DNA from: Methylocystis sp. SC2
Lineage (GTDB): Bacteria > Pseudomonadota > Alphaproteobacteria > Rhizobiales > Beijerinckiaceae
Length of the DNA: 64,000 bases
Direction of reading: 5' to 3'
Assembly: GCF_000304315.1 (NCBI RefSeq)
Contig: NC_018485.1
Coordinates: forward strand, 3,008,501 to 3,072,500
Shown: positions 8,708 to 19,251 of the stretch, one piece after another
Layout: each line of letters begins with the position of its first letter
Numbering within the stretch: position 1 is the first letter of the stretch
Position numbers and translations under genes: made by a program
Notes under the pieces: generated by a model
What the model saw: only the letters and a program-made list of their open reading frames with translations
What the model was told of the DNA's origin: nothing
Database searches by the model: none

Positions 8708-9409
8708 TCAGATCGTCTTGGCTTTGAACCGGCAGAGATCGGCGATCAGGCAGCGCGGGCATTCCGGCCTGCGCGCCTTGCACACATAGCGTCCGTGCAG
8801 AATGAGCCAGTGATGCGCGTGCAGAAGATATTTGTCTGGCACGATGCGCTCCAGTCCCGCTTCGACCTCTTCGGGCGTCTTGCCGCTTGCGAGCGGCAGC
8901 CGGTTGGAGACGCGAAAAATATGCGTGTCGACCGCGATCACCGGCTCGCCGAAGGCGACATTGAGCACGACATTCGCGGTCTTGCGGCCGACCCCGGGGA
9001 GCGCCGACAGTTCCTCGCGCGTGCGCGGCACGTCTCCGCCATGCCGTTCAATCAGCAATCGCGACAGGGCGACGATATTTTTCGCCTTGGCGCGGTAGAG
9101 GCCAATCGTTTTGATCAGCTCGCGCACGCGCTCTTCGCCGAGCGCCGCCATCTTGGCGGGCGTGTCGGCCTGCGCGAAGAGCGCCGGAGTCGCCTTGTTG
9201 ACCCCGGCGTCGGTCGCTTGCGCGGACAGCACGACGGCGACGAGCAGCGTGAAGGGGTTTTTGTAACCGAGTTCGGTCTTGGGTTCCGGATTCGCGGCCG
9301 CAAGACGCGCAAAAATCTCTGCGATGCGCGCAGCTTCGGCGGCCGCCGGCCGCCGCCCGGCGCGCGGTTTTTTAGCGACGCGCGCGCGCTGACTGATTGT
9401 TTCCGCCAT
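8708..9409 (-). CDS. nth: Endonuclease III
   Basis: A bifunctional DNA glycosylase/AP lyase of base-excision repair that removes oxidised pyrimidines. The helix-hairpin-helix is LPGVGRKTANVVL, with catalytic Lys143; the catalytic Asp161 is in VIAVDTHIFRVSNR. The [4Fe-4S] ligands Cys210, Cys217, Cys220 and Cys226 show the C-x6-C-x2-C-x5-C spacing. At 233 residues with a basic N-terminal extension it is slightly longer than the E. coli enzyme. The reading frame extends far upstream over the divergent DUF2244 gene, but the protein begins at MAETISQ (9409). Confidence 0.96.
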   Translation of the reverse strand: MAETISQRARVAKKPRAGRRPAAAEAARIAEIFARLAAANPEPKTELGYKNPFTLLVAVVLSAQATDAGVNKATPALFAQADTPAKMAALGEERVRELIKTIGLYRAKAKNIVALSRLLIERHGGDVPRTREELSALPGVGRKTANVVLNVAFGEPVIAVDTHIFRVSNRLPLASGKTPEEVEAGLERIVPDKYLLHAHHWLILHGRYVCKARRPECPRCLIADLCRFKAKTI

Positions 9410-9457
9410 GGGCGCGTTATAACTTTTAGAATCTGAGGGACAAAGCCGGCAGGAGAA

Positions 9458-9949
9458 ATGTCCGACCCCTTCGAGCGGAAAATTTACGAAGCGCGGCTGA
9501 CGCCGCATCGGTCGATGACGCCGCACGCCTTCTATCTTTTCATTTTGATCTTCTGTTTCGGACAGCTGCTGTTCGCGCTGCCGTTCTTCTTCATGGGCGC
9601 CTGGCCCGTCGCCGGCTTCATGGGCCTCGATGCGGTCGGACTCTATCTCGCCTTCCGCGTCAGCTTCCGCGCCGCCCGCAGTCATGAGACGCTCGACCTC
9701 ACGCCGCTGGAGCTCGTTTTCGCGCAGATCGGCGCGCGCGGACAACGAAAGGAATGGCGCTTCAACCCTTCCTGGGTGCGGCTTGAACAAACGATCCACG
9801 AAGAATTCGGGACCGAGCGGGTGGCCCTGATCTCGCGCGGCGAATGCATCGAGATCGGCGCCTTTTTGGGGCCGGATCAGAAAGCGGAGCTGGCGCGCGA
9901 ACTCAACCGCGCGCTCATCGACGCGCGCATGGGCGCGCGTTTCGGCTAG
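9458..9949 (+). CDS. DUF2244 integral membrane protein
   Basis: A 163-residue protein with two adjacent transmembrane helices at about residues 25-45 and 48-68, followed by a cytosolic beta-rich domain (LDLTPLELVFAQIG through RVALISRGECIEIGAFL). This is the DUF2244 pattern, frequent in alphaproteobacteria and without an assigned function. It is divergent from nth with a 48-nt spacer, so the two genes probably share a promoter region. Confidence 0.85.
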   Translation: MSDPFERKIYEARLTPHRSMTPHAFYLFILIFCFGQLLFALPFFFMGAWPVAGFMGLDAVGLYLAFRVSFRAARSHETLDLTPLELVFAQIGARGQRKEWRFNPSWVRLEQTIHEEFGTERVALISRGECIEIGAFLGPDQKAELARELNRALIDARMGARFG

Positions 9950-9981
9950 AACGCGCTGCATCCCGCCCCAAGCGGCAAGAT

Positions 9982-10623
9982 CTAGCGTCGCTGGCTCAGC
10001 ATCGCGTCGGCTTCCCGCATCAGCCGCGCCTCGTGCCGCTTATAGTAGCGCCAAAGCACAAACAGGCCGACGGCGAGCCCGCCGGCGAGGGCCATTGCGA
10101 TGGGACCCTCGATTTTTTCGAAGCCGGCCGTGAGGTAATAAGCGCCAAAGCCGAATACGCAGGCCCAAACGATTCCGCCCGACGCGTTATAGATGAAGAA
10201 GCGGCCTGGCGGCAGATGGTTTGCGCCGGCGAGCGAGGCCGCGAGAATGCGCAGCAATGCGATGAAGCGGCCGAAAAAGACGATTGCGCCGCCCCAACGA
10301 TAGAAGAGATATTGGCCCAGGCGCAGCTTTTCCGGCCCGAGCCCGACATGATGGCCGTAGCGTTCGAGAAGCTTCGTTCCATACTCCCGCCCCAGCCAAT
10401 AGCCGAGATTGTCGCCGACGATCGCGCCGGCGGCCGCCGCCACGACAATATTCTCGATGGCGATCGCTCCGGAGAGCCGCGCGTAAATCGCCGCGCCGAC
10501 GAGCATGGTTTCTCCGGGCAGCGGAATGCCGGCGCTTTCCAGCGCCACGACGAGAAAGATCGCCCAGTAGCCATAGGTCGAGAGGATGGCGGCGATCTGC
10601 GCCTGATCGAGAAAATGCGTCAT
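9982..10623 (-). CDS. DedA-family membrane protein
   Basis: A 213-residue DedA/SNARE-associated (VTT) family protein. It has the re-entrant motif ESAGIPLPGE near residues 29-38 and the arginine motif FFGRFIALLR near 116-125, plus four to five hydrophobic segments. DedA proteins have been linked to undecaprenyl-phosphate or phospholipid flipping, so a role in envelope lipid recycling is likely. It converges on the DUF2244 gene and no partner gene is evident. Confidence 0.88.
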   Translation of the reverse strand: MTHFLDQAQIAAILSTYGYWAIFLVVALESAGIPLPGETMLVGAAIYARLSGAIAIENIVVAAAAGAIVGDNLGYWLGREYGTKLLERYGHHVGLGPEKLRLGQYLFYRWGGAIVFFGRFIALLRILAASLAGANHLPPGRFFIYNASGGIVWACVFGFGAYYLTAGFEKIEGPIAMALAGGLAVGLFVLWRYYKRHEARLMREADAMLSQRR

Positions 10624-10731
10624 CCATGGCCCGGAAAGTATCCGCTTCCGCGACTCTCATGTAGGCCAAAACGCGCGAATGGCGACGTCGCCGAAACGAG
10701 GCCGCCATTCAAAAACGTCGATCAGACAGGA

Positions 10732-11091
10732 TCAGTGATATTGCAGCGCAGTCTCTCGCGCGGCGCTGAAGGCGTAGGGCGGGGTCGCCGCCATAGCCTC
10801 GCTGTCCAAGAAGAAGGGGTCGCGCTCCAGCGTCACTTGGAGGACCTCCCGCAATCCTCTGAGCAGAGGCTGGTCGTCGCGCACAACCTTCACGCGAAGC
10901 GCCTCTTGCGCGGCTTCATCCGACCGGCTCGCGAAATCGCGCACCGCCATCGCGACGAATTTGCCAACGCTGACGCCTTTCTCTTCCGCCGCCGCGCGAA
11001 CGCGCTCAGCGAAGCCGCCGCCAATGCAGGCCAAGGCGGCATGCGCAACCTTGTCGTTCGAGCAGGAATTGATCAGATCCACGATGACCAT
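10732..11091 (-). CDS. Hypothetical protein, 119 residues
   Basis: Not recognised. The start at 11091 is chosen because GGAGG lies 6 nt upstream; an ATG nine codons earlier lacks a Shine-Dalgarno. The product looks helical and soluble (SNDKVAHAALACIGGGFAERVRAAAEEKGVSVGKF is the most structured part) with no signal peptide or membrane segment. The region VRAAAEEKGVSVGKFVA resembles short helical regulatory or ribbon-helix-helix-like sequences, but not closely enough for a call. Confidence 0.5.
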   Translation of the reverse strand: MVIVDLINSCSNDKVAHAALACIGGGFAERVRAAAEEKGVSVGKFVAMAVRDFASRSDEAAQEALRVKVVRDDQPLLRGLREVLQVTLERDPFFLDSEAMAATPPYAFSAARETALQYH

Positions 11092-11532
11092 GACGACCTC
11101 CGCCCTTGAACGTTCCATGTTTCGGAACCCTTTGTTGGCCGCGGTGATCTTTATCCCGCGACATCAGTTTTCCTGGCGCCATGAGAGGCGCCGGTTTCCG
11201 CCAAACTATCCAGTCAAGCTGAACGTTATCTGTATAATTGCTGAAAAAATTCCGCATCCGACGAGCGGATGGGATATCTCAAGCCCGGCGAACAAGGCTG
11301 TCGGCGCCAGAGCCGAGAGACGTTCGCTCCCCATGCCGTGCGCTGCTGCCTTCTAACTGAAAGCCGTGACAGCTTCGCGACGAAGTTCGCCAGCATTTCA
11401 ACAACATAGTGAACAGGCCGAGCTGAGGCCACAGCACGACTCCTGACTCAACTCATGGCTAGAGCAATGGTTCCGAGCAGCCAAAAAATTCGTAGCTGCG
11501 GCGCAATAGATCGCGCCGCGCCGCGGAAATCC
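11092..11532. other. Gene-poor spacer of about 440 nt
   Basis: I see no supported gene, RNA or repeat here. A 68-codon minus-strand frame at 11226-11432 lacks a ribosome-binding site and resembles nothing known. The stretch 11120-11260 is less GC-rich than its surroundings, consistent with a promoter region for the 119-residue protein. Confidence 0.35.
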
Positions 11533-11973
11533 TCACCAGGCGCCGATGTTGGGCGCCGAAGCCCAGGGTTCCATCGGCGGCAGCGGCGCGCCTTTTTGCA
11601 ACAACTCGATGGAGATCAAATCCGGCGTTCGCACGAAGGCCATATGGCCGTCGCGCGGCGGCCGATTGATCGTCACGCCCGCCGCCTGCAGCCGCGCGCA
11701 GGCCTCGTAAATATTCTCGACGGCGAAGGCGATGTGGCCGAAATTGCGCCCGCCGGCATATGCGTCTTCGTCCCAATTATGGGTGAGTTCGATCATCGGC
11801 GCGCCGGTTTCCTTGGCTTGCGCGGCGTCCTCGGGCGCGGCGAGATAGACGAGCGTATAGCGCGCCTTTTCGTTCTGAGTGCGGCGCACCTCCTGTAGCC
11901 CAAGCGCGCCGCAAAAAAACGCCAGCGCGCGGTCGAGGTCGCCGACTCGGATCATGGTGTGCAGAAATTTCAT
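11533..11973 (-). CDS. gloA: Lactoylglutathione lyase (glyoxalase I)
   Basis: Converts the hemithioacetal of methylglyoxal and glutathione to S-lactoylglutathione. This is a single VOC-fold protein of 146 residues. The four metal ligands expected for a Ni/Co-type enzyme are present at His5, Glu62, His80 and Glu123, matching the E. coli GloA pattern His-Glu-His-Glu. The motifs [21 protein letters not shown] and [13 protein letters not shown] are typical. No gloB neighbour is visible. Confidence 0.93.
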   Translation of the reverse strand: MKFLHTMIRVGDLDRALAFFCGALGLQEVRRTQNEKARYTLVYLAAPEDAAQAKETGAPMIELTHNWDEDAYAGGRNFGHIAFAVENIYEACARLQAAGVTINRPPRDGHMAFVRTPDLISIELLQKGAPLPPMEPWASAPNIGAW

Positions 11974-12073
11974 ATGCGGCTCCTATCTGATGCGTCCGCC
12001 ATAATAGCGTTCCACGGCGCGGATTTGCGCCCGCGCCGGGCGCCTGCTAGAGCGCTGGCGCTCCCAAACGTAG

Positions 12074-13498
12074 GTGCCTAGCGACGTGACCGAGACGAAG
12101 GCTGTTCCTCGAGCGGCGCCGAGCGTCAAGCTGGCGGCCGCCAAGGCGTCGATCGCCGCCAGCGCTCTGCTCGCGGCGGCGAAGCTTGCGGCCGGCCTGT
12201 GGTCCGGATCGCTCGCGCTGCTGTCCGAGTCCGGGCACGCCTTCGTGGACACCGGCGCGACAGTGCTGACCTTCTTCGCGGTGCGCGAAGCAGAAAAACC
12301 TGCGGACGAGGAACATCACTATGGCCATGGCAAATATGAGGCGCTGGCCGCGCTGATCCAAACCGGCTTCCTCTTCGGCCTCGCCTTGTTCATCGTCGGC
12401 GAAGCCTGGAGGCGGTTGCAGGAAACAGATGTCGTGATCGACGCCGGCTGGCCGATCTATGGCGTTCTGGTCGTCTCGATCGTCGTCGATTTCGTGCGCT
12501 CGCGGCAGCTGCGGCGGATCGCAAAGGAAGAGGGCAGCGACGCGCTGGCCGCTGACGCGCTGCATTTTTCGAGCGATCTGGTGTCATCGGCGCTGGTGCT
12601 GCTCGGTCTCATTGCGGCGCATTATGGGTTCGAGCGCGGCGACGCGCTCGCCGCCTTGGGCGTCGCCGCTTTTATCGCCGTCGCGGGATTTCGGCTGGGC
12701 CGTCGCACGATCGACACGCTGCTCGACGCCGCGCCGCGGGAAATGGCGCCGCATCTCGAGAGGGCGATCATCGACGTGCCGGGCGTCATCGCGATCGATT
12801 CGCTGCGCTTGCGCACGATCGGCCCTGACATCGTCGGCGAAGCGACGATTGGCGTTTCGCGCGGCTTGCGCGTCGAGCAGGCGGCGCGCATCAAATCGGC
12901 CGTCGCCGAAGCGATCGCCACAGTCACGCCGCGCGCCCGGGTCACGCTGTCGATCGAGCCGCGGGCGCTTGACGACGAAACGATCGCGGAACGCATCCTG
13001 CTGGTCGGCGCGCGTCGCCACATTCACGCTCATCATGTCATCGCCCAGCAAATCCAGGGCAGGCTATCGATCGGCGTCGACGTCGAGCTCGATGGCGCCA
13101 TGCCGCTCGGCCGGGCGCACGCGATCGCCGCCGACTTCGAGAGCGCGCTGCGCGACGAATTCGGCGCCGACGCCGAAGTCGACACGCATATCGAGCCGCT
13201 GGAGATGCAACTGCTCGCGGCGCAGGTCGCCGATCGCGGTCCTGCCGGCGCGATTGAAGCGGCGCTCGCGCGGGTCGCCGCTCAGACCCGACCGCCGGCG
13301 CAAGTGTGGGACGTGCGAGTCCGCGAAACGGCCGGAGGCTTCGTCGTCAACTTCCGCTGCCGTCTCGACGCGGCCGTGTCCGTGCAAAGCGCCCATGACG
13401 CGCTTGACGAGATCGAGCGCCGCACGCGCGAGGAATTTCCAGCGATTCTGCGCATCGTCGGCCGCGCCGAGCCGGGCGATCGCTCGGCCGCCGCATAG
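12074..13498 (+). CDS. Cation diffusion facilitator with extended cytosolic region
   Basis: A divalent-cation/proton antiporter that exports metal from the cytosol. The four transport-site ligands are His55 and Asp59 in SESGHAFVDT (TM2) and His164 and Asp168 in ALHFSSDLV (TM5). This HD-HD set is typical of zinc-selective members. HHYGHGKYE follows TM2. The protein has 474 residues against about 300 for simple CDFs. After the usual dimerisation domain (about 205-290) two further segments of similar pattern follow (about 305-385 and 395-465). The GTG start at 12074 is uncertain; another GTG lies four codons on. Confidence 0.88.
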   Translation: MPSDVTETKAVPRAAPSVKLAAAKASIAASALLAAAKLAAGLWSGSLALLSESGHAFVDTGATVLTFFAVREAEKPADEEHHYGHGKYEALAALIQTGFLFGLALFIVGEAWRRLQETDVVIDAGWPIYGVLVVSIVVDFVRSRQLRRIAKEEGSDALAADALHFSSDLVSSALVLLGLIAAHYGFERGDALAALGVAAFIAVAGFRLGRRTIDTLLDAAPREMAPHLERAIIDVPGVIAIDSLRLRTIGPDIVGEATIGVSRGLRVEQAARIKSAVAEAIATVTPRARVTLSIEPRALDDETIAERILLVGARRHIHAHHVIAQQIQGRLSIGVDVELDGAMPLGRAHAIAADFESALRDEFGADAEVDTHIEPLEMQLLAAQVADRGPAGAIEAALARVAAQTRPPAQVWDVRVRETAGGFVVNFRCRLDAAVSVQSAHDALDEIERRTREEFPAILRIVGRAEPGDRSAAA

Positions 13499-13531
13499 CC
13501 AAGGATGCGCGCTTCGTCTATGAGAGACGCC

Positions 13532-13789
13532 ATGACGCAGGAGCCGGACGCCGCCGCAGACATCGCCTCGATGCCTTTCGAACAGGCGATGCAGGAGCTG
13601 GAACGCATTGTCGGCGATCTGGAGAAGGGCGCCGTCTCGCTCGACGAGTCGGTGAAGCTCTATGCGCGCGGCAAGGCGCTGCAGGCGCGCTGCGAAGCGC
13701 TTCTCGCCGAGGCCGAAGCCCGCATCGAGAAAATCACGCTCGGCGAGAACGGCCAGCCGACAGGAGTCGCGCCTTTCGACGTCCAGTGA
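13532..13789 (+). CDS. xseB: Exodeoxyribonuclease VII small subunit
   Basis: The small subunit of exonuclease VII, which with XseA degrades single-stranded DNA in both directions. The 85-residue product has the family helix FEQAMQELERIVGDLEKGAVSLDESVKLYARG near residues 16-47, followed by the GKALQARCEALLAEAEARI coiled helix. The start at 13532 gives the normal length; two in-frame ATGs upstream would add nine residues. In related genomes xseB often neighbours a histone-deacetylase-family gene and dxs; here it follows the CDF transporter. Confidence 0.93.
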   Translation: MTQEPDAAADIASMPFEQAMQELERIVGDLEKGAVSLDESVKLYARGKALQARCEALLAEAEARIEKITLGENGQPTGVAPFDVQ

Positions 13790-13831
13790 TATGTTCTTGC
13801 CGCAATTTTCATTACGATAAGGAATATTGCC

Positions 13832-15049
13832 ATGCCCAAGAAGCTGGTCATTTTTTGTGACGGCACGTGGAACGAGTTGATCGAGCGCGGCACTAACGTT
13901 CTACGGACTTTACAGGCGTTCGAGAGCGCTGACAGCGACGGCAACCCGCAGCTCGTGCACTATATTGCAGGCGTTGGAACGCGACGCGGCGAGAAATTCA
14001 AGGGGGGAACTTTCGGGTACGGCATTTCGAACAACATCAAGGATGCCTATTCCTTCCTTGTGAGCAATTACGACGAGAACGATGAAATTTATTTATTCGG
14101 GTTTAGCCGGGGCGCTTACACCGCGCGAAGCATAGCGGGTTTGGTTCATAACCTTGGAATTCTCAAGCGATGCAATATGCCTCGGGTTTCGATCGCCTAC
14201 GATCATTACAAGGACAGGAAGTCAGAGGGCTGGAAACCAAAGGGCGCCGACGCGATAAAGTTTAGAGCTGAACACTGCCATCCTTGGCCCGTCAGAATCC
14301 GGTTTCTTGGCGTATGGGACACGGTTGGCGCGTTGGGCGCGCCCTATGGTGAATTCTTAGGCTACTTGGTTGATAAGCTGTTTGGGTGCAGTTTCCATGA
14401 CGTGGAGTTAAGCGAGAGTGTTGAAAGCGCGTATCACGCTCTGGCCGCGGACGAGCGTCGCTGGCCTTTTCGACCGGCGCCGGTCAAGTTGACCGACTAC
14501 CATCTGCAGCGGAACGAGCGCAATATATCCGAGCATGGATTTCCGCTTTACAAACAAAAGTGGTTTCCAGGCGTGCATTCCAATGTCGGCGGCGGCTACT
14601 CTCGATATGGATTATCCGACGGCGCGCTGGAATGGATGGCGGAATGCGCGCGAAGGAACGAGCTTAACATCGCGCCGCTGGCCACAGCGAGATTTTCCGC
14701 GGATCGCACCTTCAAAAAAGATTATTCGCAGCCCATCGAAAGGAGCCAAAAGCTCTATTATCAATTACTGACGGCGGCGTTTGTCAAAGCGCCTTCGCTA
14801 TTTGGAATCAGGTCCGTCTACCCGCGCTGCGATCACCCACTCGTTGAGCACGTTACCTGGTCCGGCGAATATATTCGGCCGATTGGCCCCGACGAAGACA
14901 TCGAAGCCGTGCAAGAGAAGCGGAAAATCGATCCAGCATACGACAAGATGTGGCGTGATCTTGAGGCCGCTCGGAATCGCCGTCCTCTGATAAGCACGGC
15001 AGTTCAATCCAATTGTTCCTCCTCCGCCGCCTCTCGCGACAATCTGTGA
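13832..15049 (+). CDS. DUF2235 alpha/beta-hydrolase, phospholipase-like
   Basis: A 405-residue DUF2235 protein, the fold shared by the type VI secretion phospholipase effector Tle1. Catalytic residues are visible: nucleophile Ser92 in GFSRGAYTARS, an acidic residue at Asp163 in FLGVWDTVGALG, and His249 in WFPGVHSNVGGGY. It opens with the characteristic IFCDGTWN. There is no signal peptide. The coding sequence is less GC-rich than its neighbours, suggesting acquisition. No VgrG, PAAR or immunity gene is adjacent. Its 3' end overlaps the convergent DUF3422 gene by 46 nt. A good AAGGA site precedes the ATG. Confidence 0.85.
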   Translation: MPKKLVIFCDGTWNELIERGTNVLRTLQAFESADSDGNPQLVHYIAGVGTRRGEKFKGGTFGYGISNNIKDAYSFLVSNYDENDEIYLFGFSRGAYTARSIAGLVHNLGILKRCNMPRVSIAYDHYKDRKSEGWKPKGADAIKFRAEHCHPWPVRIRFLGVWDTVGALGAPYGEFLGYLVDKLFGCSFHDVELSESVESAYHALAADERRWPFRPAPVKLTDYHLQRNERNISEHGFPLYKQKWFPGVHSNVGGGYSRYGLSDGALEWMAECARRNELNIAPLATARFSADRTFKKDYSQPIERSQKLYYQLLTAAFVKAPSLFGIRSVYPRCDHPLVEHVTWSGEYIRPIGPDEDIEAVQEKRKIDPAYDKMWRDLEAARNRRPLISTAVQSNCSSSAASRDNL

Positions 15050-16323
15050 ACGCGGGCCATAAACGCGATAGCGATGAGCACAGCGATCGGCATCGCGAGG
15101 GCGGCGACGAGATCGGCGGAAACCTGCGGCGGAAGGGCGCCCGCGGCCTTGAGCCCCTTGGCGATAAAGCTGAAGAGTCCGGTGAGAAAATAGGCGAGCC
15201 CGGCGATCGTGATTCCCTGCACGATGCGGTTGAGCCGCATCTGCAAACGCGTGCGGCGATTCATCTCTTCAAGCAGCGCGCCGTTCTGCCGCTCCATCTC
15301 CAGCGTGATTCCGGTGCGCATCAGATCGGTCGCGCGCTCGACCTGCGCCGAAAAGCGGGTCTGGCGAGCCTCGACGGCGTTGCAGGTTTCGATCGCTGGA
15401 TCAAGGCGCGCATTGAGGAAATCCGACATCGTCACATATTGGCCTTCGCGCCGTTCCTGCAGCTGCGAGAGCCGGTTCTTCACCAGCGCGCGATAGGCGC
15501 GGCTCGCGTCGAAACGGAAGGCCGTGCGCATCGACAGCGCCTGACCGCACGCGAGCAGGTCCGAGAGCCGCTTTAGCAAAAGGTAATTGACGCGCATGTC
15601 ATGCGCTTCGTTCAGCGCTTCGGTGATGCCCGAAAGCTCTCGCTCCATGTTGGCGAGCTGCGGCGAAACCTGCCGCGCGAGCGGCAGCCCGAGCAGCGCC
15701 ATCGTGCGATAAGTCTCGATCTCGAGGACGCGCTGCGCGAGACGGCCGGCTTCGAACCGCGGCAGCGCCGTTCCGCGGATCAGCATGCGCGTAAAGCCGT
15801 ATGCGTCGACGGCGAAGTCGGTCAGAACCTGCGCGTCGCGATCTTCAACGCCGACGACGCAGAGACTCTGCGAATTGAAATAGGAGGCAAGGTCTTCGAC
15901 CGATCGCGCGCCGTCGACGACGCAGAGCTGCGTCGCGACGATGAGAACGCCCGGCGGCTTGAAGGCGATTTCGCCCGCTTTGAACGGATCGGCGTGCGCG
16001 AAGGGGATATCGGCGCCGACGCCGGTCGACCAGCTGTAGGTGGTGAATTCGCTATGCTGCTCCCAGCGAAGCCGCCAGTCGCCGAAGATAAAATAGTGGA
16101 ATCGCGCGCATGGATCCGGCGCCAGCACGCCATGCGCGAGCGCGAGCGCGCCGATCGCTTCACGGTCGGCCGCCGCCGCTTCGTGATCCGTGGCGAAGGC
16201 ATAGTGATAGATGCGCCGCGGCGCGTCGAGCGGCAGGAACGGCCGCGCGTGCAGCTCCGCGAGAACCGCCTCGCGGAAGGGATGCTCGCTGAGAGGGGTG
16301 GGTTCGACTTCGCTGATTCCCAT
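15004..16323 (-). CDS. DUF3422 membrane-anchored protein
   Basis: A 439-residue protein of the DUF3422 family, found mainly in alpha- and betaproteobacteria. The N-terminal part includes ELHARPFLPLDAPRRIYH. The centre is a long helical region rich in Arg, Glu and Leu, likely a coiled coil. Two transmembrane helices lie near the C-terminus (TIAGLAYFLTGLFSFIA and the LVAALAMPIAVLIAIAFM region). The architecture recalls CorA-like proteins, but no GMN motif is present. The ATG at 16323 has AAAGGA just upstream and is preferred over a GTG 13 codons earlier. Function unknown. Confidence 0.82.
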   Translation of the reverse strand: MGISEVEPTPLSEHPFREAVLAELHARPFLPLDAPRRIYHYAFATDHEAAAADREAIGALALAHGVLAPDPCARFHYFIFGDWRLRWEQHSEFTTYSWSTGVGADIPFAHADPFKAGEIAFKPPGVLIVATQLCVVDGARSVEDLASYFNSQSLCVVGVEDRDAQVLTDFAVDAYGFTRMLIRGTALPRFEAGRLAQRVLEIETYRTMALLGLPLARQVSPQLANMERELSGITEALNEAHDMRVNYLLLKRLSDLLACGQALSMRTAFRFDASRAYRALVKNRLSQLQERREGQYVTMSDFLNARLDPAIETCNAVEARQTRFSAQVERATDLMRTGITLEMERQNGALLEEMNRRTRLQMRLNRIVQGITIAGLAYFLTGLFSFIAKGLKAAGALPPQVSADLVAALAMPIAVLIAIAFMARVHRLSREAAEEEQLD

Positions 16324-16391
16324 TGCGTCCTTTGGCGCGCATTGGAGGGCTGCATCATTCACGCGACTGAATCCTGTTCCCAGCCTGGGGC

Positions 16392-18143
<1,752 letters not shown>

Positions 18144-18169
18144 TCAGACTGCCTGGAGAAATTTCGAGC

Positions 18170-18589
18170 TTACCAGCCCCAGCCGCCCCAGCCGCCGCCC
18201 CAGCCAGCGCCCCAGCCGCCGCCCCATCCGACGTAGGGATCTCCCCATCCGCTATAGGCGCTCGGGTAATAGCCATAGCCATAGCCGTAGGGGTAGCCAT
18301 AATAATCGCCGTAAGCGCTCGACGCCGCGAGGCCGGCGCCCAGCAGTCCGAGACCGACGCCCGCGGCGACGGCGGCGCCGGGGTTGTAGTAGCCCCGCCG
18401 ATAGGCGTAGCCACGGCCGCCGCGATAGCCCCAGCCGCGACGATACCAAACATTTTCGACCGGGCTCGAAGGTGCGACAATTAACCGATCGGGCGCGCTC
18501 ATCGGCCCGGCGATCGCTTCCGGAACGGCGGTCGCCAATGTCGCGCTGCAGAGCGCGCCGGACAGCGCCAATTTCAGGCCTTTTCGCAT
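18170..18589 (-). CDS. Exported Gly/Tyr/Trp-rich low-complexity protein
   Basis: A 139-residue product with a signal peptide (MRKGLKLALSGALCSATLAT, cleavage near AIAG). After a short linker comes YRRGWGYRGGRGYAYRRGYY, then a small hydrophobic Ala/Gly stretch (AVAAGVGLGLLGAGLAASS), then a tail of Tyr-Gly and Trp-Gly repeats. Small Gly/Tyr-rich exported proteins with a glycine-zipper-like segment are common in Hyphomicrobiales and may associate with membranes. No enzymatic motif is present. The function is unknown. Confidence 0.65.
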   Translation of the reverse strand: MRKGLKLALSGALCSATLATAVPEAIAGPMSAPDRLIVAPSSPVENVWYRRGWGYRGGRGYAYRRGYYNPGAAVAAGVGLGLLGAGLAASSAYGDYYGYPYGYGYGYYPSAYSGWGDPYVGWGGGWGAGWGGGWGGWGW

Positions 18590-18723
18590 CGTTCATCCTC
18601 CTCCTGGCGCGGCGTCCCGCCGCGCTGCGCCGCAAGCTCCCCTGGAGCTCACGCCGCACTAACAACCTACTTAGGCGCAAATTGATCCGCTGCGAGAGGC
18701 TGAAACGTGACTTTTTTTGGCGT

Positions 18724-19215
18724 TTACCTTAAGCGCCCGACGTCGCCGTCGGACGCCGACGCCTCGGCGCCGATATCGTGGATGAAATCCAAGAGCCTGC
18801 ATCGAAAGAAATCGCGCACGCGAGCGGCGGTCGCCGGATGCTGCTCCAAAATCAAATGAAACAATGGCCGCAGGATCTTAAGCACCGTAGCCGGCTCCTG
18901 CGCGATCGCGGCCGCGGGGCGCGTCGACGGCGCGAGGAGGGCGGTTTCGCCGATCAGCGTCCAGGGCCGAACGATCTTCGACTGAGGACGTCCGTCGTTT
19001 GCGGCGATCAGCGCGATCGACCCCAAGGTGAGCACATAGCCGCCGTCCGACATTTCGCCGCGTTGAAACAGGACGTCGCCGGCGCGCAGCAGGCGCGTTT
19101 CTGTGGAAAGCGCGAGCATACGCAGGGCGTTGGGCTCGAAGATCGAAAAGAGGGGGATGCGCGCGAGATTGTCGATATCGTCCAGCGTCATGTCACTTTG
19201 TTCGGCGTCCCCCAC
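18724..19215 (-). CDS. Cyclic-nucleotide-binding domain protein without a DNA-binding domain
   Basis: A 163-residue protein made almost entirely of one cNMP-binding (CAP_ED) domain. It has IPLFSIFEPNALRMLA, GDVLFQRGEMSDGGYVL near residues 46-63, and a phosphate-binding-cassette-like segment IGETALLAPSTRPAAAI near 88-104. There is no helix-turn-helix after it, so it is not a standard Crp-type regulator and may act through protein contacts. The GTG at 19215 gives the coordinates shown; an ATG eight codons downstream is also possible. It runs in the same direction as the adjacent response-regulator gene. Confidence 0.8.
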   Translation of the reverse strand: MGDAEQSDMTLDDIDNLARIPLFSIFEPNALRMLALSTETRLLRAGDVLFQRGEMSDGGYVLTLGSIALIAANDGRPQSKIVRPWTLIGETALLAPSTRPAAAIAQEPATVLKILRPLFHLILEQHPATAARVRDFFRCRLLDFIHDIGAEASASDGDVGRLR

Positions 19216-19251
19216 GCTATCTCTATATGCGCCGGCGGCGCGGCGTAAGCG

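Noticed and set aside
11226..11432. 68-codon minus-strand frame in the 11.1-11.5 kb spacer
   Set aside because: No ribosome-binding site, no recognisable domain, and biased toward Arg/Ser as in random GC-rich translation.
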